From positions 1 to 64,000 of the forward strand of contig JAZLDO010000178.1 of the NCBI GenBank assembly GCA_045614825.1: a DNA stretch of 64,000 bases. Reading direction: 5' to 3'. The first letter of the stretch is position 1. Each line of letters starts with the position of its first letter. This DNA is from Aphodosoma sp045614825 (GTDB taxonomy: Bacteria > Bacteroidota > Bacteroidia > Bacteroidales > Paludibacteraceae). The notes under the pieces were generated by a model. The model was not told the origin of the DNA. It did no database searches and was given only the letters and a program-made list of their open reading frames with translations. Made by a program: the position numbers and the translations under genes. Positions 18,401-27,399 of the stretch are shown here, piece by piece.

Positions 18401-21400
18401 ATGTCTGACCCTTATGACTCTTTAACTTTTGAACTTGTTGAAACCGTTCAACCTATTGTATCTGAAGAGGTTGCAAATGAGTTTATGGAATATATTGTTT
18501 CGTTTGTTGATTATAAGGGTAGTGGAGAGCATATTGCTTTGTGGTTGAAAGACGATAATGAATATATGTCACTTTCTTCTATTATCGATGACATCGTTGT
18601 TGATAATATCGTAGAATGTGAACGTCCTAAAAATATTAAACTTGCTGATTATACTGATAAATCGGTTAAACTTAGCTGGAATAGCCATAAGGATATTAAT
18701 CAATGGCGTGTTGTGTTTGCAACAAGTAAATTGACTGATCAAGATTTGAGTAATCCTCAGTTGAATAATAAGATTGTTAAAATAGAAACAACAAACTCTA
18801 ATCCTGTTTGGTTTAGTGGCTTATCGGCTGATACACATTATTATGTTTACATACAGTCTATGTGTAGTGAATCTTCTGCAAGTAAATGGTCTAACTATTT
18901 ATCATTCTCAACGCTTTGTACACCATTGAAGCTTTCGGGTGATTATGTAGAAAGTTTTGAGGATTATGGTGAAGGTGAAGGTACTCATCCTTCTTGCTAT
19001 GTTGTAGGTTCGCACTCACGAAATAGTAAATATATTCCTTATTGTAGTTCTGATTATAAGCATACTGGTAAAAATTCTATGTTTATAAAAACAGATGTAG
19101 ATAATAATGTTGCTTATGTTATTACTTCAGCTTTAGATGTTGATGATATTTCAGAGGTTAAATTGAATTTCTGGGGTTATACTAAATATCCTACATCAAG
19201 TTATGCCCATTCGATTGTTGTTGGTGTATTAACAACACCTTCAGACCTATCTACATTTGTTCCTGTTGATACTCTTAATTTTTCTTCTGAAGAGCGTCCT
19301 TATGAAGTTTATTTTAATGATTATAAGTATGACTTTAATGGAGATAGAGGTAAGTTTATTATGTTCCTTTCGGAATTTGATATTCCTAATGAAGTTTTTA
19401 TTGATGACATATCTTTTAGTAAGGCTCCTGATTGTCCTGTTGGTTTCTATTTTGATGATATTACATCTACATCATTTAAACTCCGCTTTACATCGAACAA
19501 TGCACCTTATCAAGTGAAATATTCGACAACAATGATCAATGATTTATCTGTTTTGGATTCGGATGAATTGCCTTCTATTATTGTTGAGGAAGATAGTTTG
19601 TTGTTTGAAAATCTTAAACCTTATTCAACATATTATTTTTATGCTCGTTCAACATGTGATGGTAAATATGCTGATTGGTCGAATGTGAAAGTTGTTAATA
19701 CTAATTGTGCGGATATATTATCTTTGCCTCATTTTGATAATTTTGATAACCAAATTGCAACAGGACAAGCTCCAGATTGTTGGTTTACTTATTATCTAGA
19801 TATGAATATTGCTTATCCGGCATTGGATAATATGACTAGTGCGTTGACTCCAGGCTACCATCCTCATTCTGGTAATCGTGCTATTTTCTTGAAATCTTCG
19901 GCAGCAGATACTTCTTACTTAGTTACCCCTCAAATTGATATAGATGATTTGAGTAAATGTCAAGTCTCTTTCTATGCTTGGCCAAAACTTAAAAATAAGA
20001 ATGCTTCTGTCGTTGTGGGTGTAGTATCTGATGTTGAGGATATTGTGGGTTCTTTTGTTCCTGTTGACACAATTGTTATTAATGATAGTGTATTAAGTTG
20101 GGTAGAGTGCACTATTTCTTTGGAAAATTATAAAGGGGTAGGTAAGCATGTAGGATTTGTTTCTGACCCTTCTCTTAATGAATCAACTGGTGCTTATATT
20201 GATGATGTGCTTATTGAACAGATACCAACGTGTGAAAAACCACGTTATTTTGAATTTGTAAGTCATACATCAAGTTCGTTGACTCTTTCATTCACAGGTA
20301 TAGGCACATCTAAATATGAAGTCGTTTGTGGTCCTGTTGGTTTTGATGTCTATGATTCTCAAAATAGCATTGTTGAATTTACAGATACGATATTTACATT
20401 GTCAGAACTTAATTCTGCAACATATTATGATGTGTATGTTAGAGCTGTATGTAGTAATGTCGATAAGTCGCCTTGGGTATATGCAGGTAACTACTTTACT
20501 ATTGGTGATTTGATTGCTGAATATCCATATATTATAGACTTTGAAGATGAAAATGATAAAGCTAAATGGATGTTTAAACAAAATGGTCAAGTTAATAAAT
20601 GGGTGATTGGTGCTGATGAAGCTCATGTTGTTACTGATGAGATTGTTGATGGAGGAAACGCTTTGTATGTTTCGTGGGATGGTGGAAAATCTGCTCATTA
20701 TGATAATACGTCAAATTCTAAATCTTGGGCTTATCGTGCTTTAGATTTGCAACCTGGTACATATACTATTTCTTTTGATTGGACTTGTGTTGGCGAAAAA
20801 GAAACTTCGGTTACAGGAACAAGTTATCTTGATTATATGCGTGTTGGCTTATTACCTACATCGTCAGTATTTACTGAAGGTTCGCTTCTTATTACGGCAG
20901 ATGACGCTTCGTATGCAAATTTGAATTATTCGGTTTCTTCTGCTTCGTCGTTGCCAAAAGGATGGATTGAACTTACTGACGAAATTGAATATAGAAAATA
21001 TGCATTTTGTTCTGTTGATAAGTCTAAACCATTAGCTGAGCAATGGAAAAGAAAAGTTGTAACATTCGTTGTTGATGAGACATCTTCAGGTACTTATAAT
21101 TTAGTATTTTATTGGCTTAATAATGCTAGTAAAGGTGATTATGCCGAAGTACGCTCTGCTGTTGTTGACAATATTGAGATTGTATATGATAGTTGTGGTA
21201 TGGCTTATGATCTGCAAATAGATGAAATGGGTGAGGATTATGCAAATCTTACTTGGCGAGTTGTAGATGATAATGTGAAAGGTTATCAGATTGATGTTGA
21301 GCCTGCTGTAGTCGATGTTAAAATGTCTGTCGAAGATAGAAAAGTGTTCTCTCAATTTGTAGAATCTAATTCTGTTAAAATAACTGGTTTGTCAGAGAAT

Positions 21401-24286
21401 ACAGAATATAAAGCATGGATTCAAGTTGTATGTGATACTAATTCTATGGGTGTGCAAACTGAACCATTCTTATTTACTACAAACTGTAAGTCTGTTGCTG
21501 TTGATTCGGTATTGAACTTTGATAATGAAGATGATCATGTTTATATACCATATTCTTCTTCTTCCACTAAAAATACAAAATATCCTATTCCTGAATGTTT
21601 TGTTTTAGGGCACGAACGACTTACTTCTTATGCATCGGCTTATGCAAAATTCTTCCCTAACTTGATTCCGAATTCAAAAACAAAAAAATACTCTCGTTCA
21701 GGTGATTATGCTTTAATTTTTGAACGTAGTGGTAATATGGGTTCTATCGAAACAGATGGTGGATATATTGTGTTGCCTGATTTTGAAGGAGATCGCGAGA
21801 ATTTGCAATTGAGTTTTTGGATGCGTGCTTTCTATGAAAATCCATCAACAAAAGAAGTTGATGCTTTTGGGGCTCGCCAAGTTACTTCTACTTATTCAAA
21901 GAAACTCACTATAGGCACAGTGACTGATCCTAATGATATTACAACATTTGAACTTATTACAATTTTTGAGTATCCTTATGATGAAAGCACTATTAAGAAT
22001 AAGGTAAATGTGATGGATGACCCTACTGGTAATGATTATTGGACTGAATGTAGAATTCCTTTGGTTGGTACAGAAGGAAAATATATTGTGTTGAAAAATG
22101 ATATTTATGGCGATAGCCTAAAAGATAATATTGTATATGTTGATGATATTAAATTGACATCCGTTGCTTGTATTAAGCCAGAATTTGTTAAAATTGATTC
22201 TATAAAATCTGAAAGTGTTGTAATTGATTGTGCTCATGGCAATGCCGATAAACATGTTATTAAGATTGCTACTGACGAAGATTTTACAAATAATTTGCGT
22301 ATAGATACAGTTTTAGACTTCCCTGTTAAATTGTCAGGATTGAATCATTCAACTGTTTATTATATGCAGTTACAATCGTTTTGCGCAGAGGAGAAAATGT
22401 CTGATTTGTCTGATGTCGTGACATTTACAACACTCAAATTATTGCCATACACAGAGCAATTTACTACGGATTTGAATTGTCCTTCTGATTGGAAACGTGC
22501 AAATAATTTATCTGAAACAGAGGTGTTTAATGGTTCTTATTTGTATTATGTGAATAATAATAGTCAAGATGGTTGGATGCAAAAAGCTTCTATTTTCAGA
22601 CATGGATTGTTCTCTTCTGATCATATGTCGGTTGAAGTTTCTTGTAAAGGTGGTACTCAAAGTTCAGCATCTATCCATTGGTTGACTTCTCCTAATGTTG
22701 TATTGCCTAAGAAAGATCATTTACATCTTGTATTTGATTTGTCATTGACTGATATGGGAACAACAGAGCCTGTTGGACAAGATGATTTGAATGCAAAACC
22801 AAGTACGTTTATGGTTGTTGTGTCAAATGATAATGGTAAAACTTGGAAACGAGAGAATGCTACAATTTGGGGTAGTGATAAAGATGATTATAAATACTTT
22901 GATATCCCTTATTTAGGTAAAAAATATTCTATAAATTTGGATAACTTTGCAGGAGATACTATTCAAATTGCATTCTATGTTGAATCTGCTATAGATTTGA
23001 ATACATCTACAGAAATTCACCTTGATAATGTACATATTAATGAGTATGCAGAAGATATTCTTGAAGTTTCATTGTGCGAAACTCAAGATTATTTGAAAGG
23101 TGAGTTCTATATACCTTATTCTGAAATGAAAATAGGAGATAATCATTTTGACGATTGGGTTTTATCTAATGAATCTGGAATTCCTGACTTATTGAATCTT
23201 ACAAAAATCACTGTTTCTCCATTGGTTGTAGATACTATTGTAACTTCAATTTGCGAGGGAGACGTTTACGATTTGAATAATTTCTCAAACATTGTTGATG
23301 CTGGTATTTACAAACAAAAATTGTCTTCTGTAAGCCAATGTGATTCTCTCGTAGTATTAAATTTGTCTGTTGTACCATCTATTCGTGTGAATATTATTGA
23401 TACGATTTGTGCGGGGCAAAAATATGTTTTCAATGAAAAAGAGTGTACTAAAACAGGTGTTTATGTAGATACTTTAGTTTCAACAATTACACATTGTGAT
23501 TCTATTGTAACTTTGACTCTTATTGTTAATGATGCAATTAGAGTGGATGCAAATGTAAATATATGTTTTGGCGAAACGTATGAGTTTGGAGATACTATTA
23601 TTTCTGAATCTGGTGTTTATGAAGGAAGATTTATTTCTGTTGATGGTTGTGACTCTATAGTTACTTTGGTTGCTACTATGTTGCCTGATTTGCGTCAAAC
23701 AATAAATGCAACAATCAAAGATGGAGAAAAATATAATGAAAATGGTTTTAATGGTCTTTCTCGTCAAGGAACATATACGTTGAACCTTGAATCTGCTGAT
23801 GGTTGTGATTCTACTGTAACTTTGAATCTTGTGGTGATAAAATCTGATACAACTTATGTTGAATTTGAGATTACAACAGAAGATCTCCCTTATGATTATG
23901 AGACAATTCATTATGATGAAAATACCCCTCCTGGTACGTATGTTGATACAATTTTGATTTCTCATGATAATGTAGATTATGTGATAATCCATACATTAAC
24001 AATTATATTGGCAGATGCTATAGATAATGTTAGTGTAACCTCTTTGTCGATAGTGCCAAATCCACTTAAAGTTAATCAAGTTTTGTATATTGATAATGAG
24101 TTTACTGCTGAAGAGCAAAATGGTTTGGTTGTAGAGGTGTTTGATATTTTAGCACAACGTGTATATGCAGATGTTTCAATGGATTATCCTATTGCAATTG
24201 AAGGTCTAACTCAAGCTGGTGTATATGTAGTTCGTATTACAACCGGTATTGGAACAATTTATCAAGGTAAGGTTTTGGTTGAATAA
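15431..24286 (+). CDS. Giant T9SS surface protein, nine jelly-roll/FN3 modules (2951 aa)
   Basis: A signal peptide (1-24, ending SLSAFA) leads into about nine copies of a module that resembles choice-of-anchor J/MAM-like jelly rolls. Each opens with a phrase such as VLEENFEKG, IPYSCDFN or LPYTEQF and ends near xVxIDDVxxxxxPxC. They alternate with fibronectin type III-like domains (for example GLTSGEKYYYYLRSIC). Near 2600-2860 follow four repeats of the form ICxGxxYxF...GxY...CDSxVxLxL, plus one degenerate copy, then a type A T9SS sorting domain (IVPNPLKVNQVLYIDNEF ... VYVVRI ... GKVLVE). It is probably an adhesin-like surface fibre. It starts an operon with the next two genes and is collinear with the protein at 31894. 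Confidence 0.88.
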   Translation: MKTKLQRFLSLLIVVLFVSLSAFAQYGRVLEENFEKGIPQTWSQEVVNDNLLWTIESGDLTFPNGASSGEKRVAFRNLSGKTKNATTRLVSPIVDVSSLYRPLLVFAHAQDQWTKDVDVLRVLYRLSPEAEWVELKTFDECITFWQIDTVRLVGSSKTYQIAFEAIDNLGRGVVIDDVEIRSTPRCDTPYALDVSELTSSKAVINWLGAFDAKGFDLKVSTVKITAEQLADDSYKADVLDVSLPTSWNYELTGLTSGEKYYYYLRSICTQEISDWAADSFEVANMITIPYSCDFNMKKTAGGLVSYVDKWIFDASKSATKPFVNTCLSDKMWIASSDSTFALCFYGSDDVENVTPIKGGAYAYAVLPETEVEDMNRLAVSFRTVNWDSHLSERFSIIVGVMTDPNDKTTFEAVDTVDIKTFRIYEEAIVTFENYEGKGKFIAFMSDFVESNIFCMDNLKVDYIPEVKKVNVFDAKLITSNSLKLDFELEYPKYDVVVSPVKLMESQIDLATDVIRAEIANHGLVGGLENNTYYYVYARAIDGVKKGEWGGYRLVRTPGKIDILPYTESFTKVDLNSFYHISYGEIVPTPRKSMATGLVSLSNAAYSMYCDDSKCYEEKTSGGLTLAGSSHNTDEDPAKHLHAQLGLEDYDFWAATVFPELTMDIHTVSVSFVAKNSSEDHNGAVVVGVMSIANDISTFQAIDTIKLDTKDKKYVYNLDEYSNVNGQFWAFLVDSRLVKTTKNVVCIDDVRFSEIPNCKSPSDLEIVSIEGDPTKMTLKWKANGAKSWEIRLFEPEYKLTPKTTTNPMTGEEKTTYSWELDLPNIDSMYSATYQYNYTYNDIVTTNSVTFTDLRPSGVIYYYTIRPICDQNEVGIWSEFESFATNCYDEEPIPYIQKFDNESYRIGYNFKGFAVPCMITEQLTNGTTLYNPSITNSQSASAYNALLLTKSDRLNNGNPYVALPRMSKPLNELQISFKTIGNDPQPPILVGVMSDPYDSLTFELVETVQPIVSEEVANEFMEYIVSFVDYKGSGEHIALWLKDDNEYMSLSSIIDDIVVDNIVECERPKNIKLADYTDKSVKLSWNSHKDINQWRVVFATSKLTDQDLSNPQLNNKIVKIETTNSNPVWFSGLSADTHYYVYIQSMCSESSASKWSNYLSFSTLCTPLKLSGDYVESFEDYGEGEGTHPSCYVVGSHSRNSKYIPYCSSDYKHTGKNSMFIKTDVDNNVAYVITSALDVDDISEVKLNFWGYTKYPTSSYAHSIVVGVLTTPSDLSTFVPVDTLNFSSEERPYEVYFNDYKYDFNGDRGKFIMFLSEFDIPNEVFIDDISFSKAPDCPVGFYFDDITSTSFKLRFTSNNAPYQVKYSTTMINDLSVLDSDELPSIIVEEDSLLFENLKPYSTYYFYARSTCDGKYADWSNVKVVNTNCADILSLPHFDNFDNQIATGQAPDCWFTYYLDMNIAYPALDNMTSALTPGYHPHSGNRAIFLKSSAADTSYLVTPQIDIDDLSKCQVSFYAWPKLKNKNASVVVGVVSDVEDIVGSFVPVDTIVINDSVLSWVECTISLENYKGVGKHVGFVSDPSLNESTGAYIDDVLIEQIPTCEKPRYFEFVSHTSSSLTLSFTGIGTSKYEVVCGPVGFDVYDSQNSIVEFTDTIFTLSELNSATYYDVYVRAVCSNVDKSPWVYAGNYFTIGDLIAEYPYIIDFEDENDKAKWMFKQNGQVNKWVIGADEAHVVTDEIVDGGNALYVSWDGGKSAHYDNTSNSKSWAYRALDLQPGTYTISFDWTCVGEKETSVTGTSYLDYMRVGLLPTSSVFTEGSLLITADDASYANLNYSVSSASSLPKGWIELTDEIEYRKYAFCSVDKSKPLAEQWKRKVVTFVVDETSSGTYNLVFYWLNNASKGDYAEVRSAVVDNIEIVYDSCGMAYDLQIDEMGEDYANLTWRVVDDNVKGYQIDVEPAVVDVKMSVEDRKVFSQFVESNSVKITGLSENTEYKAWIQVVCDTNSMGVQTEPFLFTTNCKSVAVDSVLNFDNEDDHVYIPYSSSSTKNTKYPIPECFVLGHERLTSYASAYAKFFPNLIPNSKTKKYSRSGDYALIFERSGNMGSIETDGGYIVLPDFEGDRENLQLSFWMRAFYENPSTKEVDAFGARQVTSTYSKKLTIGTVTDPNDITTFELITIFEYPYDESTIKNKVNVMDDPTGNDYWTECRIPLVGTEGKYIVLKNDIYGDSLKDNIVYVDDIKLTSVACIKPEFVKIDSIKSESVVIDCAHGNADKHVIKIATDEDFTNNLRIDTVLDFPVKLSGLNHSTVYYMQLQSFCAEEKMSDLSDVVTFTTLKLLPYTEQFTTDLNCPSDWKRANNLSETEVFNGSYLYYVNNNSQDGWMQKASIFRHGLFSSDHMSVEVSCKGGTQSSASIHWLTSPNVVLPKKDHLHLVFDLSLTDMGTTEPVGQDDLNAKPSTFMVVVSNDNGKTWKRENATIWGSDKDDYKYFDIPYLGKKYSINLDNFAGDTIQIAFYVESAIDLNTSTEIHLDNVHINEYAEDILEVSLCETQDYLKGEFYIPYSEMKIGDNHFDDWVLSNESGIPDLLNLTKITVSPLVVDTIVTSICEGDVYDLNNFSNIVDAGIYKQKLSSVSQCDSLVVLNLSVVPSIRVNIIDTICAGQKYVFNEKECTKTGVYVDTLVSTITHCDSIVTLTLIVNDAIRVDANVNICFGETYEFGDTIISESGVYEGRFISVDGCDSIVTLVATMLPDLRQTINATIKDGEKYNENGFNGLSRQGTYTLNLESADGCDSTVTLNLVVIKSDTTYVEFEITTEDLPYDYETIHYDENTPPGTYVDTILISHDNVDYVIIHTLTIILADAIDNVSVTSLSIVPNPLKVNQVLYIDNEFTAEEQNGLVVEVFDILAQRVYADVSMDYPIAIEGLTQAGVYVVRITTGIGTIYQGKVLVE

Positions 24287-24306
24287 TATTAATGGTTATT
24301 AAAAAA

Positions 24307-27300
24307 ATGAAAATTTTTAATAAAATATCAATCTTTGTAATTTGTTGTTTATTCTCAAATGTTTTATTCGCAGAAACTATCGAGAATTCAATAGGTTATG
24401 TAACTGATTTTGAAGATCAGGAAGAACGTGATAAGTGGAAACGAAATGCTGGTCCTGTTGGAGGCGACTGTGCGAATAAGTGGTTTTGGGGGGATTTAGG
24501 TGCAAGTGAGGGGGACTATGGTTTGTTTGTCTCAGGAGATAGTGCTCTAACTAATATGTATGTGCCTAAAGGTACAACTGTAATTGCTTATCGTGAATTT
24601 ACTTTTGATAAAGGTGATTATGAACTTTCGTTTGATTGGCAAGCAGGTGGTCTTTCAACTGATGGTTTGTATGTTTGCTGGATACCTAATCGTGATGGTA
24701 TTAGGTTGAACTCAAATAGTATGAGTAGTTTGTTGCCAGAATGGGTCGATAGGTATCGTATTGATTTTGATAGAGATTCATCTTTCTTGTCTCAACGCAC
24801 ATGGAATGCTATTTTAGATACGATTTCTGTTTCTGCCACGGGAGAAGTATATAGTCTTGTTTTTGTGTGGAACAATGGTGTCCTTGCTTCTCATTCGATG
24901 GGTGCAATGATAGATAATTTGTGTATTCTTGAGGTGGGACGCTGTTCTCGTCCTACTAATTTGATGGCAAATCCTAAAGGAGATGATATGGTATTGTCTT
25001 GGAAAGGTTCTGCTGATTCTTACGATGTTCGTTGTTTAAATAATTTGACAGGGGAGTCAATTGAATATAATGATATAACAACAACATATCAGGTTATATC
25101 AGGGCTTCCTGAAGGTATGTGTACTTATTATGTACGTTCGAAATGTGGAGGTATAGCTGGGGCTTGGACATCAATTAGTAGATTTTTGTTTTATCCTGGT
25201 ACTCGTTGTATCGATTATTTAGATTTAAATAGTCGAAATTGTAGTTATGGAGGTCCAATAGCAACTGGAAATGGCGCTATAGATTTTGGGTGTCAAGCTG
25301 TAGATAGTCGCCATACAATACATTGGAATCCAAATGAAAGAGACCCTTTTACGATGGGGAAATTGAAGACTGTGCCTGATGGAGCATTAGCTTCGGTTAG
25401 GTTAGGTAATTGGAATATTGGAGCTGAGTATGAAAGTGTAGAGTATAATTTTATTGTAGATACAACTAAGAATGCTTCGGTTTTATTGCTTAATTATGCT
25501 GTTGTTCTTGAATCGCCAGGTCATGATTCAATTGATCAACCTCGTTTTACTCTTGAAATTACGCATAAAGGAGAACCTCTTGACGAGTATGGTTGTGGTG
25601 AAGCTTATTTTGCTGCAGGTTATAACACTAAAGGGTGGGTGAAGTTTCAAGGTACTAACTCGGAAGGTTATTATAAAGATTGGACCACTGTAGCCATAAA
25701 TTTGCGTGAATATCATGGTAAGTCATTAAAAATTAAATTGAGTACATTCGACTGTACTGCAGGAGGTCACTTTGGTTATGCTTATTTTACTCTTGATTGT
25801 AATGATGGTAAGATAAAAGGTCTTAGTTGTGCTGGTGATTCTGAAACTATTTTTGAAGGACCAGAAGGATTTAATTATAGATGGTATTTACCTTCTAAAC
25901 CAGAAGAAATAAAATCTACGGATAGGCGTTTGGTTTTACCAGCAAGTGATACTTTAACTTATGCGCTTGACGTTATTCAGCCAACTAATAAGCACTGTTA
26001 TTATACGCTTTATGCTTCTGCTGTAGGACGTTATCCAGTTGCTAAGGCAGAGTGTAATTTAAAATTGCGTAATTGTGAAAATAAGGTTGAGTTTGTCAAT
26101 AAAAGTTATTTAAAGCGTGTAAATCAAGTGTCTAACAGTTCAGTTGATACAGATGAACCATGTGAGGATTTTCTATGGGATTTTGGTGATGGTACTGTTT
26201 CAAATGAAGAAAATCCTGTTCATATATTTCCAGAAGAGGGTGGTTCTTATACTGTGACTTTATATTCTGGGATTGCAGATGGAAGATGTAAAGATGATAC
26301 AACACTTGTTGTCAATTTACCACATATGGGACTTTATGTTGATACAATTCATGTTACTATCTGCTTAGGCCAACCATATAAATTTAAGGGTGAAAATATA
26401 TGGGAAACTGGTGTTTATGCAGATACTACGCTTTCTATTTGGGGGTGTGATAGTATATCTGTCCTTGATTTGTATGTGGCAGAAACTTATGATACTCTTG
26501 TAGTTGATAGTATTTGTAGCGGAGAAGAGTATATTTTAGGTAGTCAACGAATAACAGAAACAGGTAAGTACACAGAAAAATTACAATCAATTTATGGTTG
26601 TGATAGTGTAGTTAATCTTAATCTTACAGTGCTTGAGACTTTGGATTTGTCGTTGGATAGTGTTGTTAATAGTTGTAAGAATGATACTCATATATCAATT
26701 CCTTATGAATTATACTCTGGTGGGTTAGATGATTTTAAACTTTATTTTGAAGATATAGATTTGGAGTGTAATGGTTATAAAGTTGAAGATAATGTTTTGT
26801 TGGTTGAGATGCCAGATTCGTTGTCTCCGAATAAGTATGATGTTACAGTTCATTTTGGAGAACGCTCTTGTGGAAAAGAACATGAAGCGATAACTCTTAA
26901 TTTATTATATCCACGTGAAGTGATTGTACAACGTTGGGGTGATGTGCTTGCTGTTCGAAATGAAGAGTATAATGGAGGTTATCATTTTGTCGCTTTTCAA
27001 TGGTATAAAAATGGTGTAATGATTGATGGTGCAACTTCTTCGATATTATATGAGGCTGATGGATTGGATTCTTCTGCTGAATATTCGGTGTTATTGACTC
27101 GCGAGGAGGATAATGTTACTTTGATGACATGTACTGCAGATGTACTAGAATTTGATAAGGAAAAAGAGGTTAAAGTGGTTGTGTTGTCGGTAGGAGATGA
27201 TAATATGGAGGTGGATGTTCCTCAAAACTCAAAAGTTAAAGTTTGGTCAACTGCAGGTTTGCTGATTAAAGAAATGTTCATTAATGAGGGGTTGAATAGT

Positions 27301-27390
27301 ATTAATGTTTCTGATTTGAAAGGTGTGTACATTTTAGAGTTCATTTTTGAAGATAATCAGCGCGAAATACAACAAGTTGTAATTGGATAA
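24307..27390 (+). CDS. T9SS surface protein with FN3, PKD and CDS repeats (about 1027 aa)
   Basis: A signal peptide (about 1-22, SNVLFA) precedes a jelly-roll-like module (YVTDFEDQEERDKWKRNAG), an FN3-like domain (RPTNLMANPKGDDMVLSWKG) and a conserved middle domain (SRHTIHWNPNERDPF, GALASVRLGNW, HFGYAYFTLDC). Next come a PKD domain (DFLWDFGDGTVSNEENPVHI) and two ICxGxxY...GCDS repeats. The end is a T9SS sorting domain (VKVWSTAGLLIKEMF, GVYILEF). No enzyme motif is seen. The start at ATG 24307 (MKIFNK) gives the best signal peptide; ATG 24292 is possible. It follows the giant gene by 20 bases, so the two are probably co-transcribed. It is a diverged paralogue of the two proteins at 27400 and 40935. 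Confidence 0.85.
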   Translation: MKIFNKISIFVICCLFSNVLFAETIENSIGYVTDFEDQEERDKWKRNAGPVGGDCANKWFWGDLGASEGDYGLFVSGDSALTNMYVPKGTTVIAYREFTFDKGDYELSFDWQAGGLSTDGLYVCWIPNRDGIRLNSNSMSSLLPEWVDRYRIDFDRDSSFLSQRTWNAILDTISVSATGEVYSLVFVWNNGVLASHSMGAMIDNLCILEVGRCSRPTNLMANPKGDDMVLSWKGSADSYDVRCLNNLTGESIEYNDITTTYQVISGLPEGMCTYYVRSKCGGIAGAWTSISRFLFYPGTRCIDYLDLNSRNCSYGGPIATGNGAIDFGCQAVDSRHTIHWNPNERDPFTMGKLKTVPDGALASVRLGNWNIGAEYESVEYNFIVDTTKNASVLLLNYAVVLESPGHDSIDQPRFTLEITHKGEPLDEYGCGEAYFAAGYNTKGWVKFQGTNSEGYYKDWTTVAINLREYHGKSLKIKLSTFDCTAGGHFGYAYFTLDCNDGKIKGLSCAGDSETIFEGPEGFNYRWYLPSKPEEIKSTDRRLVLPASDTLTYALDVIQPTNKHCYYTLYASAVGRYPVAKAECNLKLRNCENKVEFVNKSYLKRVNQVSNSSVDTDEPCEDFLWDFGDGTVSNEENPVHIFPEEGGSYTVTLYSGIADGRCKDDTTLVVNLPHMGLYVDTIHVTICLGQPYKFKGENIWETGVYADTTLSIWGCDSISVLDLYVAETYDTLVVDSICSGEEYILGSQRITETGKYTEKLQSIYGCDSVVNLNLTVLETLDLSLDSVVNSCKNDTHISIPYELYSGGLDDFKLYFEDIDLECNGYKVEDNVLLVEMPDSLSPNKYDVTVHFGERSCGKEHEAITLNLLYPREVIVQRWGDVLAVRNEEYNGGYHFVAFQWYKNGVMIDGATSSILYEADGLDSSAEYSVLLTREEDNVTLMTCTADVLEFDKEKEVKVVVLSVGDDNMEVDVPQNSKVKVWSTAGLLIKEMFINEGLNSINVSDLKGVYILEFIFEDNQREIQQVVIG

Positions 27391-27399
27391 AAATAGGAT